From Bacteroidota bacterium (GTDB lineage Bacteria > Bacteroidota > Bacteroidia > Bacteroidales > Prolixibacteraceae), in NCBI GenBank assembly GCA_023428545.1, contig JAEYXH010000011.1, positions 1 through 64,000 on the forward strand: DNA of 64,000 bases, in the 5' to 3' direction. Positions 1-8,330 of the stretch are shown piece after piece. Within the stretch, counting starts at the first letter, position 1. Each line of letters opens with the position of its first letter. The position numbers and the translations under genes are program-made. Below the pieces are notes generated by a model. It made no database searches. It was not told the DNA's origin and worked only from the letters and a program-made list of their open reading frames with translations.

Positions 1-103
1 TACCGGTTTGAACGAAATGGAAAACAAAGGATTCAGTGCCAGTGTCATTCAGGGGCTGTTAGCGTCCTATAAAAAGGTAGAGAAACTGGAAAATCCGGGT
101 TAA
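1..103 (+). CDS. proC: Pyrroline-5-carboxylate reductase, C-terminal end (partial)
   Basis: This is the last 33 codons of a gene that enters from the left edge; codons begin at base 2 and the TAA stop is 101-103. The peptide reads TGLNEMENKGFSASVIQG and ends KLENPG. It resembles the helical C-terminus of ProC (pattern G-L-x-x-L-E-x-x-G-F-x-x-x-V-I-x-x), the NADPH-dependent last step of proline synthesis. The stop overlaps the proB start by one base (TAATG), so the two genes are co-translated, and the proB-proA context supports the call. The fragment is short, so identity rests on the pattern plus neighbours. Confidence 0.55.
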   Translation, partial: TGLNEMENKGFSASVIQGLLASYKKVEKLENPG

Positions 104-1197
104 TGCATCTCCGTTACAAGAAAATAACCATCAAGGTCGGCAGCAATGTACTGACCAAACCCGACGGTACACTGAATGTGGCCCGAATAGCCCATTTGGT
201 CGACCAGATCGCTGTTTTGCACAAAGCAGGTGTTGAGATAATCCTGGTTTCGTCAGGGGCTGTAGCATCCGGAAAATCGGTCCTGATGCCTTCCCGTAAA
301 TATGATGCCGTCTCATCGAGGCAGCTTTGGGCTGCACTCGGACAGGTGAAGCTGATCAACCGGTATTCCGACTTTTTCAGGGAGCATGGAATGATTTGCG
401 CCCAGGTGCTTACCACCAAGGAAAACTTTTCGAGCAGGGCGCATTACCTGAATATGAAAAACTGCATAGGTACCCTGCTTGAGAACCGGGTTGTCCCCAT
501 CGTGAACGAAAACGACACCATCTCGATCACGGAACTGATGTTTACCGACAATGATGAACTTTCGGGGCTGATGGCCACGCTGGCACATTCGGACGCCCTG
601 ATCATCCTGTCGAACGTGGATGGCGTGTATACCAGTGATCCCGGACAGCCCGGGGCAGAAATGATCACCGAAATCAGCGATGATCTCGATGACGAACATA
701 TCCATGTCAGCGGGCAGATGTCGGGCTTCGGAAGGGGAGGAATGCTCACCAAGCTGCGGATCGCCCGAAAAGTAGCCAACAGCGGGATTGCCGTTCATGT
801 GGCCAACGGGGGAAGAGAGAACATATTGACCGACCTGCTTGATTCCGCAAAATCGGTTCCCCATACCTTTTTCAAACCTGATCCCGAATCCGTGAAAGGG
901 ATCAAGAACTGGATGGCTTATTCAGACAGTTTTGCAAAAGCCGTGATCACGGTTAACCATGGTGCCGCAGCCGCACTTCTGTCAGAAAAGGCGGTGAGCC
1001 TGCTTCCTGTTGGCGTGGTGGCAATTTCGGGAGAATTCAAGGCTGGTGACCTGTTGAAAATCATGGATGAGGACAACCATCCCATTGGTATCGGCAAAGC
1101 CAGTTATGGCTCTGACCGATGGGAGAAAGAGCTCACAGCAAAGCGTCAGAAACCATTGATCCATTATGACTATCTTTATATCGAGAACGGGAAGTAA
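103..1197 (+). CDS. proB: Glutamate 5-kinase
   Basis: 364 aa, the usual length for the long form. It phosphorylates L-glutamate to gamma-glutamyl phosphate, the first and feedback-controlled step of proline synthesis, in the cytoplasm. The N-terminal amino-acid-kinase fold shows the ATP-binding start [11 protein letters not shown] and the [10 protein letters not shown] loop; the middle carries NENDTIS and [10 protein letters not shown], which bind glutamate and nucleotide, and [12 protein letters not shown]. Residues from about 275 form a PUA domain. The ATG overlaps the upstream stop by one base, which fixes the start. It is followed at 28 bases by proA, its metabolic partner. Confidence 0.95.
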   Translation: MHLRYKKITIKVGSNVLTKPDGTLNVARIAHLVDQIAVLHKAGVEIILVSSGAVASGKSVLMPSRKYDAVSSRQLWAALGQVKLINRYSDFFREHGMICAQVLTTKENFSSRAHYLNMKNCIGTLLENRVVPIVNENDTISITELMFTDNDELSGLMATLAHSDALIILSNVDGVYTSDPGQPGAEMITEISDDLDDEHIHVSGQMSGFGRGGMLTKLRIARKVANSGIAVHVANGGRENILTDLLDSAKSVPHTFFKPDPESVKGIKNWMAYSDSFAKAVITVNHGAAAALLSEKAVSLLPVGVVAISGEFKAGDLLKIMDEDNHPIGIGKASYGSDRWEKELTAKRQKPLIHYDYLYIENGK

Positions 1198-1225
1198 GGA
1201 TCAAATCTTGTCAAAAACAAAAATC

Positions 1226-2476
1226 ATGAAAATACAAGCACAGCTGGAAAAGACGCTTCGGACATCGAAAAGCCTGAACCTGCTTGAAAGCGAACAAATC
1301 ATCTCCATCCTGACGGATCTTGCCGATACTGCAGTTTCGCGGACTTCAATAATTCTTGCGGCGAACCGGAAAGACCTGGATCGCATGGATACGGCAGATC
1401 CCCGATACGACCGTCTGAAGCTGACTGAAGAGAGGATTGAAGGTATTGCCCAGGATATGCGTAACGTGGCTGGCCTGGATAACCCGGTGGGTAAGGTCCT
1501 TGCTGAAATGGAAAGGTCCAACGGATTGAAGATCAGGAAGGTGACCGTGCCTTTTGGAGTGATTGGCATCATTTATGAGGCCCGGCCCAATGTCACCTTC
1601 GATGTGTTTTCACTTTGCCTGAAGTCGGGCAACGCCTGCGTACTCAAGGGAGGGTCGGATGCCATTGATTCCAATACGGCCATCGTGGAAATCATCCATG
1701 AAGTGCTTGAACGCCATGAGGTATCGCCGGATGTGGTAGCCCTTCTGCCTGCCGGCAGGGAGGAGACCCAGGAAATGATGCATGCCCATGGCTATATTGA
1801 CCTTATCATACCCAGAGGCAGTCAGGGATTGATCGATTTTGTGAGGCAAAACTCATCGATTCCCGTCATCGAAACTGGCGCAGGCATATGCCATACCTAC
1901 TTTGACAAAGCAGGAGATTCCATGAAAGGAGCCGGGATAGTTTTCAATGCAAAAACCCGCAGGCCTTCGGTTTGTAATGCCCTCGACTGCCTTGTCATCC
2001 ACCGTGAAAGACTATCGGCTTTGCCTGTCCTGACCCAAAAGCTGGCTGGTGACGAGGTGATCATTTATGCGGATCCCGAATCCTTCAATCAGCTTCAAAA
2101 CAGCTATCCGGCCCATCTTTTGCAGCCTGCAACTGAGGAATCCTTCGGGACAGAATTCCTTTCCCTCAAAATGTCGGTAAAAACAGTAGGTGACATAGAC
2201 GAGGCGATTGACCACATAGCCCGCTACAGCTCACGCCACAGTGAAGCCATTGTCTCAGAAGACACTAAAGCAATACGGAAGTTTCAGCTAATGGTTGATG
2301 CGGCCGCCGTATATTCCAATGCATCGACCGCCTTTACCGATGGTGCTCAATTTGGATTGGGAGCCGAGATCGGGATCAGCACGCAGAAGTTGCATGCCAG
2401 GGGGCCAATGGCTCTGCAGGAGCTGACCTCCTATAAATGGATCGTGGAAGGTAGCGGGCAGGTAAGGCCAAAGTAA
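1226..2476 (+). CDS. proA: Gamma-glutamyl phosphate reductase
   Basis: 416 aa, matching the family length (about 417). It reduces gamma-glutamyl phosphate to glutamate semialdehyde with NADPH, the second step of proline synthesis. The aldehyde-dehydrogenase-type fold is clear: [16 protein letters not shown] near residue 105, and the catalytic cysteine in [11 protein letters not shown] near residue 255. The open frame extends upstream into proB, but the ATG at 1226 begins [10 protein letters not shown] and leaves a normal 28-base gap, so I chose it. No Shine-Dalgarno is visible, as expected in Bacteroidota. Confidence 0.95.
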   Translation: MKIQAQLEKTLRTSKSLNLLESEQIISILTDLADTAVSRTSIILAANRKDLDRMDTADPRYDRLKLTEERIEGIAQDMRNVAGLDNPVGKVLAEMERSNGLKIRKVTVPFGVIGIIYEARPNVTFDVFSLCLKSGNACVLKGGSDAIDSNTAIVEIIHEVLERHEVSPDVVALLPAGREETQEMMHAHGYIDLIIPRGSQGLIDFVRQNSSIPVIETGAGICHTYFDKAGDSMKGAGIVFNAKTRRPSVCNALDCLVIHRERLSALPVLTQKLAGDEVIIYADPESFNQLQNSYPAHLLQPATEESFGTEFLSLKMSVKTVGDIDEAIDHIARYSSRHSEAIVSEDTKAIRKFQLMVDAAAVYSNASTAFTDGAQFGLGAEIGISTQKLHARGPMALQELTSYKWIVEGSGQVRPK

Positions 2477-2527
2477 ATCCCGGCCATATCCTTATACAAC
2501 ATTTAAGAAAAAAAATAAAGTTAAGAT

Positions 2528-3475
2528 ATGAGACATTTCACATCGGTCAATGATGTAGTTGACTTAAAAAAAGCATTGGAAAATGCCTTCGAGGTAAAGA
2601 AGAATCCATTCGCCTATTCCCATCTGGGAAAAAACAAGACCATGGTCCTGATATTTTTCAATTCCAGTCTGCGTACCCGCCTGAGCACACAAAAGGCAGC
2701 CATGAACCTTGGAATGAATACCATGGTCTTGAACGTCAACGAGGACGGGTGGAAGCTTGAATCAGAGCTGGGTGTGGTGATGGACGGGGACAAACCCGAG
2801 CACCTGCGTGAAGCGATTCCGGTAATAGGGGAATATTGCGACATCATCGGAGTGCGGTCGTTTGCCAGGTTTGAGAATAAGGAATTTGACTACAGTGAGA
2901 AAATTCTGAACCAGTTTATCGAATATGCGGACGTTCCTGTTGTGAGCATGGAAGCAGCCACCAGGCATCCGTTGCAGAGTTTTGCCGACCTGATGACCAT
3001 TGAGGAGTTTAAGAAGAAACCCAGGCCGAAGGTCGTACTGACCTGGGCACCCCACCCCCGGGCATTGCCACAGGCAGTTCCCAATTCTTTTGTGGAGTGG
3101 ATGCGAAGGGCCGATTATGACCTTGTGGTGACCCATCCAGAAGGATATGAACTGGCACCCGAATTCATGGGCGACCTGAAAGTGGAATACAACCAGGATA
3201 AAGCCTTTGAGGGGGCAGATTTTATTTATGCAAAGAACTGGGCCTCCTACAATGATTATGGCAAGATTCTGAGCAAGGATATGAATTGGACAGTGGATGC
3301 CCGGAAAATGGCCCTGACCAACCAGGCCCGTTTTATGCATTGTTTGCCGGTGAGGCGAAACATGATAGTGACCGATGAAGTGATTGACAGTCCTGCGTCC
3401 ATTGTCATCCAGGAGGCAGCCAACAGGGAATGGTCAGCCCAGGCAGTTTTGAAAATGATATTGGAATCGATGTAA
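2528..3475 (+). CDS. argF': N-succinylornithine carbamoyltransferase (ArgF' type)
   Basis: 315 aa. It transfers the carbamoyl group from carbamoyl phosphate to an N-acylated ornithine in the Bacteroidota route to arginine. The carbamoyl-phosphate loop is FFNSSLRTR rather than the STRTR of ordinary ornithine carbamoyltransferases, and the HCLPVRR motif is present near residue 280. Residue 90 is proline within MDGDKPEHL. In the known family, Pro at this place marks succinylornithine enzymes (Bacteroides fragilis type) and Glu marks acetylornithine enzymes (Xanthomonas type). The succinyl preference is therefore inferred from one well-described residue. The stop overlaps the hisA start by one base. 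Confidence 0.9.
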   Translation: MRHFTSVNDVVDLKKALENAFEVKKNPFAYSHLGKNKTMVLIFFNSSLRTRLSTQKAAMNLGMNTMVLNVNEDGWKLESELGVVMDGDKPEHLREAIPVIGEYCDIIGVRSFARFENKEFDYSEKILNQFIEYADVPVVSMEAATRHPLQSFADLMTIEEFKKKPRPKVVLTWAPHPRALPQAVPNSFVEWMRRADYDLVVTHPEGYELAPEFMGDLKVEYNQDKAFEGADFIYAKNWASYNDYGKILSKDMNWTVDARKMALTNQARFMHCLPVRRNMIVTDEVIDSPASIVIQEAANREWSAQAVLKMILESM

Positions 3476-4212
3476 TGGGGAAGATAGAAATTATACCCGC
3501 CATTGACATTATTGGTGGAAAATGTGTCAGGCTGAGCCAGGGCAATTACGACAGCAAGAAGGTCTATAACGAAAATCCGCTGGAGGTGGCTCAGATGTTT
3601 GAAGATGCCGGCCTGCAAAGATTGCACCTGGTTGATCTGGACGGAGCCCGCCAGAAGCAGATCGTGAATTATAAAGTGCTGGAAACCATTGCGTCGAAAA
3701 CCAGCCTGACCATCGATTTTGGGGGTGGATTAAAAAGTGACAATGACCTGAGGATTGCCTTTGAAAGCGGGGCAGCAATGGTTACCGGCGGAAGTATTGC
3801 CGTTACTGATCCCGAAACTTTCCTTAACTGGCTTCAAACCTTTGGATCTGAGCGGATCATACTCGGGGCCGATGTTAGGGATGGCAGGATTGCCGTCAGC
3901 GGATGGCAGGAAGAGTCGTCGCGGGATATATTGCCTTTTTTAAAGGGGTATATGGAAAAAGGTGTACGTAAGGCCATCTCGACTGATATCCGAATGGACG
4001 GGATGCTGGCAGGACCATCTTATGACCTTTACAATGAAATCCTGAGGGAATTCCCCGATTTATACCTGATTGCAAGCGGTGGCATTTCCTGCATGGATGA
4101 TATCCTGAAACTGGCCGAAAACAGCGTTCCGGCAGTGATAACCGGAAAGGCCATCTATGAAGGGAAAGTCACACTGAAAGAGCTTGGGAAATACATGGGC
4201 CAGGTTTCCTGA
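3475..4212 (+). CDS. hisA: ProFAR isomerase (HisA)
   Basis: 245 aa, normal length. It isomerises ProFAR to PRFAR in histidine synthesis. The (beta/alpha)8 barrel shows the first-strand catalytic Asp in [15 protein letters not shown], the phosphate-binding loops FGGGLKSD and ASGGIS, and the second catalytic Asp in STDIRMDGM. The start is the ATG at 3475, which overlaps the argF' stop (TAATG); the longer open frame upstream is overlap only. It ends a co-directional proC-proB-proA-argF'-hisA run, so histidine, proline and arginine genes may share a transcript. Confidence 0.93.
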   Translation: MGKIEIIPAIDIIGGKCVRLSQGNYDSKKVYNENPLEVAQMFEDAGLQRLHLVDLDGARQKQIVNYKVLETIASKTSLTIDFGGGLKSDNDLRIAFESGAAMVTGGSIAVTDPETFLNWLQTFGSERIILGADVRDGRIAVSGWQEESSRDILPFLKGYMEKGVRKAISTDIRMDGMLAGPSYDLYNEILREFPDLYLIASGGISCMDDILKLAENSVPAVITGKAIYEGKVTLKELGKYMGQVS

Positions 4213-4300
4213 TGTGCCAGTATTTGAAATTACGGGTTTTAATTTTTTTCTCCTTTGGTCAGGTTTGTTTTGATTTGGGGAGAACCATGGATGCAAACAT

Positions 4301-4308
4301 TATCTTTG
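4301..4308 (+). promoter_or_regulatory. Candidate -7 promoter element for hisF
   Basis: TATCTTTG matches the Bacteroidota -7 consensus TAnnTTTG. A TTTG at 4274-4277 lies 23 bases upstream as a possible -33 element. It sits in the only sizeable gap (132 bases) inside the his genes, so hisF-hisIE may have their own start site. Confidence 0.5.
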
Positions 4309-4344
4309 CAGTCGTGAAACCAGAAGATCAGAAAAGATAATCGC

Positions 4345-5103
4345 ATGCTTGCCAAAAGAATTATACCTTGCCTCGACATCAAAGACGGCCAAACCGTCAA
4401 GGGAGTGAATTTCGTCAACATACGCAATGTAGGCGATCCGGTTGAATTGGGAGCCCTCTATGCAGAGCAGGGAGCAGATGAATTGGTTTTTCTGGATATC
4501 ACCGCCACCCATGAAGGCCGTAAAACTTTCAAGGATCTGGTAAGGCGGATAGCCCGTGAAATCAATATTCCGTTTACCGTTGGGGGTGGTATCAGTGAGC
4601 TCAGTGATGCAGGCGCCTTGCTGGATGCCGGTGCCGACAAAATCAGCATCAATTCTTCGGCCGTCAGGAATCCCCGATTGATTGATGACCTGGCTCTTCA
4701 CTTCGGAAGCCAGTTCGTCGTACTGGCCATTGATGCCAGGGGCGATGAGGCCGGAAACTGGGTGGTTACCGTGAATGGCGGCAGAATACCTACCGAATTT
4801 GAATTGTTTACGTGGGCCAAAGAAGGTGAAAGCCGCGGGGCAGGAGAAATTCTTTTTACATCAATGAACCATGATGGCACCAAGAATGGTTTTGCCTGCC
4901 ATGAACTTGCACGATTATCGGAAAGCCTGAGAATACCAATCATAGCCTCAGGCGGTGCCGGTAAAATGGAGCATTTTGAAGAGGTCTTCACCAAAGGCAA
5001 GGCTGATGCGGGACTGGCAGCCAGTATATTTCACTTCAGGGAAATTGCGATTCCCGATTTAAAGCGATTCCTTGGCGAGCGTAATATCGTTGTCAGGATG
5101 TAA
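4345..5103 (+). CDS. hisF: Imidazole glycerol phosphate synthase, cyclase subunit
   Basis: 252 aa, full length. It uses ammonia delivered by HisH to convert PRFAR into IGP and AICAR. Barrel motifs are intact: [16 protein letters not shown] with the first catalytic Asp, [19 protein letters not shown], the second catalytic Asp in LAIDARGDE, and [11 protein letters not shown]. The HisH glutaminase partner is not in the window. It is followed 87 bases later by hisIE. Confidence 0.95.
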   Translation: MLAKRIIPCLDIKDGQTVKGVNFVNIRNVGDPVELGALYAEQGADELVFLDITATHEGRKTFKDLVRRIAREINIPFTVGGGISELSDAGALLDAGADKISINSSAVRNPRLIDDLALHFGSQFVVLAIDARGDEAGNWVVTVNGGRIPTEFELFTWAKEGESRGAGEILFTSMNHDGTKNGFACHELARLSESLRIPIIASGGAGKMEHFEEVFTKGKADAGLAASIFHFREIAIPDLKRFLGERNIVVRM

Positions 5104-5190
5104 AACCGAAGCCTGTAAACATCAGCGAATGAGTAAGCAGGATTTTTGGGGCATTTCAATATATGGGAATTTTAACAAAAGAAAATAGAT

Positions 5191-5787
5191 ATGGAACTGG
5201 ATTTTGAAAAACTGAACGGACTTGTTCCGGCCATCATACAGGATAATACGACGCAGGTGGTCCTGATGCTGGGATTCATGAATGAGGAAGCCGTGAAGAT
5301 CACTGAGGAATCAGGAAGGGTTACTTTTTTTAGCCGGACCAAGAACCGGTTGTGGACCAAGGGTGAAGAGAGTGGAAATTACCTGAATGTGGTTAGCATT
5401 TCAGCCGACTGCGACAATGACACACTGCTGGTAAAAGTGAATCCCGATGGACCGACTTGCCATACAGGAGCTGACACTTGCTGGGATGAATCCAATTCGG
5501 AAAATGAACTGAGTTTCCTGGAGTACCTTCAAGACCTGATTGAAGAGCGAAAAGCCGAAATGCCCGAAGGTTCCTACACAACCCGGTTATTCAGGGAGGG
5601 AACCCGGAAGATTGCCCAGAAAGTGGGAGAGGAAGCGGTTGAAACCGTGATTGGCGCCATGGCTGACGATGACCAGAATTTACTGTATGAAGGTGCCGAT
5701 CTATTGTATCACCTAATGGTATTATTGACACATAAGGGCTATCGGATTGAGGATCTGGCAGCCGAACTGAAACGTCGTCATCAATAG
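5191..5787 (+). CDS. hisIE: Bifunctional PRA-CH / PRA-PH (HisIE)
   Basis: 198 aa, the usual size of the fused enzyme. The N-terminal HisI part (about 1-110) opens the ring of phosphoribosyl-AMP and shows the metal-binding signature SADCDND with GPTCHTGADTCW. The C-terminal HisE part (about 115-198) is the phosphoribosyl-ATP pyrophosphohydrolase, seen in GSYTTRLFREGTRKIAQKVGEEAVETVIGA as two adjacent motifs. It catalyses the second and third histidine steps. A strong terminator follows 30 bases after the stop. Confidence 0.95.
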   Translation: MELDFEKLNGLVPAIIQDNTTQVVLMLGFMNEEAVKITEESGRVTFFSRTKNRLWTKGEESGNYLNVVSISADCDNDTLLVKVNPDGPTCHTGADTCWDESNSENELSFLEYLQDLIEERKAEMPEGSYTTRLFREGTRKIAQKVGEEAVETVIGAMADDDQNLLYEGADLLYHLMVLLTHKGYRIEDLAAELKRRHQ

Positions 5788-5815
5788 ACTGGCGTAGCTC
5801 ATCCAAATAACGTTT

Positions 5816-5873
5816 AACCTTCATGGTTCTGACAGCTGGCGACCCGGTTGCAGAAGCATGAAGGTTTTTTTTT
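5816..5873 (+). terminator. Rho-independent terminator after hisIE
   Basis: AACCTTCATG (5816-5825) pairs exactly with CATGAAGGTT (5857-5866). A mismatch and five more pairs (TTCTG with CAGAA) lie inside, and nine Ts follow from 5865. Confidence 0.9.
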
Positions 5874-5964
5874 AAAATACCAAGAGTTTTCATATCAGTT
5901 GTTTATGATCGTTTGAAGTGCAGATTCTTGTCATAAAACATGATTGCATAACATGAAAAAAGTA

Positions 5965-5975
5965 GTTCTTTAACA
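5965..5975 (+). promoter_or_regulatory. boxA-like sequence GTTCTTTAACA
   Basis: This stretch resembles the NusB/S10-binding boxA of rRNA leaders (E. coli TGCTCTTTAACA). It lies about 160 bases upstream of the unknown gene at 6134 in a 346-base gap that otherwise holds only the hisIE terminator. No rRNA gene is near, so the function is uncertain and the match may be chance. Confidence 0.3.
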
Positions 5976-6133
5976 TACATTGAGATCCCAAATGTTCGTA
6001 ATTTCATATCGAAATAACAGACCATCCCCAAAGGAAAAGTATGGAATTCCCATGGTTTTCATCAGGGGATATGATGTTCAAGTTCTTATCAGCCTGGAAC
6101 TACTTTCTCAACCATCCAAAATAATAAACCAAT

Positions 6134-6817
6134 ATGCAACAGAAAAACCTTTGTTTGGCAAGTGCGGCGACACTCATGGCCTGTCGTTCAATAGCCCAGG
6201 CCTTTGCCGAGAATATATTTGAGCTTTCACACCTTAGGGCTTCCTGGTCGGTTGATTATGCCAAGAATCTCAAAAAACGTATCCAGGAAGTGATGGACAA
6301 ACATTTCAGTGAAGAAGGGCATTTGCACTCCGAAAAAATCAGGGACTGGCGAGAGATGATTATCTCGGCACTTACCGATCTGGCTCTGGTCAGGGCTTCT
6401 GTCAGGGTTGATTTTAAAGAGGATCCGGCCTTCATTAAGGAAGTTTTTGATAAACTGGGATATACCGATTATTTCAGTGATGCCAAAAACGGGGACCATG
6501 TCAGCATGTTCAACTTCATCAGGGAATTTGCGGCCAACCTTACTCCATCGCTACAGGGAAGGATCACTGAAAAAGGATTGGATCCCCATATACTGGAAAG
6601 GCTGATAGAGGATGCAAAAATGCTGGAGAAATTTCACGAGTGCTTTGAAATAGTTTCCGATGCCTCATTAATTGAGGATGAAGGTAAGAAATCGCTCGAA
6701 GCCATTTATGACGAGATCCAGGATATATGCCGGATAACGGGTGCCTATTATTTCTTTGATCCGGTCAGGAAAGAAAGTTTTAACTTTTTTAAGGCACTCC
6801 GGAAAGTCCCTGTATAA
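6134..6817 (+). CDS. Hypothetical helical protein
   Basis: 227 aa. I do not recognise the family. The protein is rich in charged and helix-forming residues throughout, has no convincing signal peptide or membrane segment, and shows no metal or nucleotide motif. Residues 120-150 (NFIREFAANLTPSLQGRI) and the C-terminus (FFDPVRKESFNFFKALR) are aromatic-rich. It is probably cytoplasmic and alpha-helical. It stands alone: terminators sit on both sides (5816-5873 and 6853-6886). An alternative 80-codon frame at 5980-6222 overlaps its start in another frame and looks non-coding. Confidence 0.6.
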   Translation: MQQKNLCLASAATLMACRSIAQAFAENIFELSHLRASWSVDYAKNLKKRIQEVMDKHFSEEGHLHSEKIRDWREMIISALTDLALVRASVRVDFKEDPAFIKEVFDKLGYTDYFSDAKNGDHVSMFNFIREFAANLTPSLQGRITEKGLDPHILERLIEDAKMLEKFHECFEIVSDASLIEDEGKKSLEAIYDEIQDICRITGAYYFFDPVRKESFNFFKALRKVPV

Positions 6818-6852
6818 AGATTGTAATTATTCAGATGTTTTGTGAAATTATA

Positions 6853-6886
6853 GAGGTTGTCTTAATAGTCAGACAGCCTCTTTTTA
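6853..6886 (+). terminator. Rho-independent terminator after the 6134 gene
   Basis: GAGGTTGTCT (6853-6862) pairs with AGACAGCCTC (6871-6880) with one G-T wobble, an 8-base loop, then TTTTTA. Confidence 0.85.
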
Positions 6887-7293
6887 TTTAAATATTTTAT
6901 TGAAGCTAATCTCCTAATCCCCTCAAAGCTAATTGCCCATCTTAATCAAGTCCCGACCAACTTATTGGTTGTTCCATATATTCTGCATATGTTTTGCAAT
7001 AATTTTGCATGTCCCTATGGGGAATGATTGGGGTTTGTATGAAAAATATATGCGGTCGGCAATAAGTTGACATGAACCGGGGCAATACATCAACGATAAT
7101 TCGGTAAATGATAATAGATCATGGTATCAGGTTTGGGGATCCACATTCTTTTTGAAGTACACTATCAAAAAAAATAGAAAATTCTGGTAGGGCAGAGTTT
7201 TGGTAATTTAGGATCTTTTAGCCTGTAAATCAAGGAATTTTTATGGATTTCAGTTTTGGTCACATGCTTTTGGGAGACTGTAATTCCCTTTCT
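6887..7293. other. Non-coding gap upstream of the Crp/Fnr regulator
   Basis: Most of a 565-base gap. I see no convincing gene: a 66-codon minus-strand frame at 7165-7365 has low-complexity, unlikely protein. GTTGA at 7066-7070 and TCAAC at 7090-7094 form a loose inverted pair. TGGTATCAGGTTTG at 7122-7135 recurs at 9463-9476. Confidence 0.5.
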
Positions 7294-7339
7294 TATCAAC
7301 GTATATACCCATGTTGATATGATTATTTCTATATATTTA
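7294..7339 (+). promoter_or_regulatory. Candidate promoter with dyad operator upstream of the Crp/Fnr gene
   Basis: TATCAAC (7294-7300) and GTTGATA (7313-7319) form a 7-base dyad with a 12-base spacer. TATATTTA (7332-7339) is one base off the -7 consensus TAnnTTTG. The right arm falls where a -33 element would lie, which suggests control of the regulator, perhaps by itself. Confidence 0.4.
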
Positions 7340-7382
7340 CGGTCGAAAAAGAAGGCGAAAGGCATTTGAAAAATTACGACCA

Positions 7383-8132
7383 GTGAGTTTGATTACCGAA
7401 ATTTTAGAGAAACCAGTTATAACAGAGAAGAGCTGTCAGCATTGCAAGGATGATTGTTGTGTTTCATGTTTTGACAGAAATAACGGATTGCTGTTTAAGA
7501 CCTTATCACGAGCAGAATTGGAAAGGTTGGTGAGTAACAAATATAACGTTCGTTTCAGGCCTGGCGAAACCATCTTAAAGCAAAATACCTTATCGACGAA
7601 TATTGTATGTCTGCGAAAGGGGATTGTCAAAGTGTACGTTGAAGGATCGAAAGACAAGAACTTGATATTGAAGGTGATGAAAGATACCGGCATCCTCACG
7701 AGTGGGGTATTTGCCAGTGAAACACACCGGCCTTACACGGTCACTGCAGTAACCGATGTGGAATGTTGTTTCATAAACTCCGACAACATTTTGGAACTAT
7801 TCTCATCAAACAGCATTTTTGCACTCAGCCTGATCAACCATTACCATCAGCTGAACAATCATATGTTTAATACTCTTGTGAACCTGACCCAAAAATATAT
7901 GCCGGGAAGAGTAGCTGATACATTATTGTATCTGAGGCATCAGGTATTTCATTCCAATCCGTTTTTACTTCCGTTCAGTCGGCAGGAACTGGCAGAAATG
8001 TCGGCCATGACAAAAGAGAGTTTTGTCCGTATTTTAAAGGAGTTCAAGACCTCCGGACTGATCACTCAAGAAGGTAAATTCATGGAAATAATTGATGAAG
8101 AGTCGCTTGAAGAGATTAGTCGCAATGGCTGA
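7383..8132 (+). CDS. Crp/Fnr-family regulator with N-terminal cysteine cluster
   Basis: 249 aa. The N-terminus carries C18, C21, C25, C26 and C29 (SCQHCKDDCCVSC). A cyclic-nucleotide-binding-type beta-roll follows (about 35-150), then a C-terminal winged helix with FSRQELAEMSAMTKESFVRILKEF, close to the Fnr/Crp helix-turn-helix. C129 in DVECCFIN aligns by eye with the fourth iron-sulfur ligand of E. coli Fnr (C122), so redox, oxygen or NO sensing is plausible but inferred. The recognition helix keeps the Glu and Arg that contact a TGA half-site. The start is GTG at 7383; a TTG six bases on is possible. It lies directly upstream of the cytochrome genes, co-directional, and may control them. 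Confidence 0.85.
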   Translation: MSLITEILEKPVITEKSCQHCKDDCCVSCFDRNNGLLFKTLSRAELERLVSNKYNVRFRPGETILKQNTLSTNIVCLRKGIVKVYVEGSKDKNLILKVMKDTGILTSGVFASETHRPYTVTAVTDVECCFINSDNILELFSSNSIFALSLINHYHQLNNHMFNTLVNLTQKYMPGRVADTLLYLRHQVFHSNPFLLPFSRQELAEMSAMTKESFVRILKEFKTSGLITQEGKFMEIIDEESLEEISRNG

Positions 8133-8147
8133 TTGACATTTGTCAAT
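8132..8147. promoter_or_regulatory. Fnr-box-like palindrome ATTGACATTTGTCAAT
   Basis: Perfect 7-base arms ATTGACA and TGTCAAT. Read as TTGAC-N4-GTCAA it has the geometry of an Fnr/FixK box. It begins on the regulator's stop codon. Because GCTTTTTATT follows, a weak terminator is the alternative reading. Confidence 0.45.
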
Positions 8148-8245
8148 GCTTTTTATTATCTGCCGCATCTCTTTGCTTGATTATTACGAGTCGTTTCATT
8201 CTCATATATCATACTACTTCTTAGGGCCTAATTCACGTGGGTGTG

Positions 8246-8253
8246 TATTTTTG
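8246..8253 (+). promoter_or_regulatory. -7 promoter element for the cytochrome operon
   Basis: TATTTTTG matches TAnnTTTG exactly. No clear TTG is seen at the -33 distance, which is common for promoters needing an activator. Confidence 0.5.
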
Positions 8254-8330
8254 CCACAGAGATAATAGTATAATTTTTTATTATGAACGATAACAATTAC
8301 ACTCGTATTAACAAACCTAATCCATCAATT

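Noticed and set aside
313..864. Long minus-strand open frame inside proB (183 codons), and similar long shadows inside argF', asnB and the 60339 gene
   Set aside because: They mirror the codon pattern of well-supported genes on the other strand and show no family features.
5980..6222. 80-codon plus-strand frame before the 6134 gene
   Set aside because: It overlaps the start of the more convincing 227-codon gene in another frame and its protein shows no domain-like pattern.
7165..7365. 66-codon minus-strand frame upstream of the Crp/Fnr gene
   Set aside because: The protein is low-complexity and hydrophobic-aromatic, lies in AT-rich intergenic DNA over the regulator's promoter, and has no recognisable start context.
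5788..8330. tRNA or small RNA genes in the larger gaps
   Set aside because: No cloverleaf-like arms, TTC-type loop or CCA-adjacent acceptor pattern could be found by eye.
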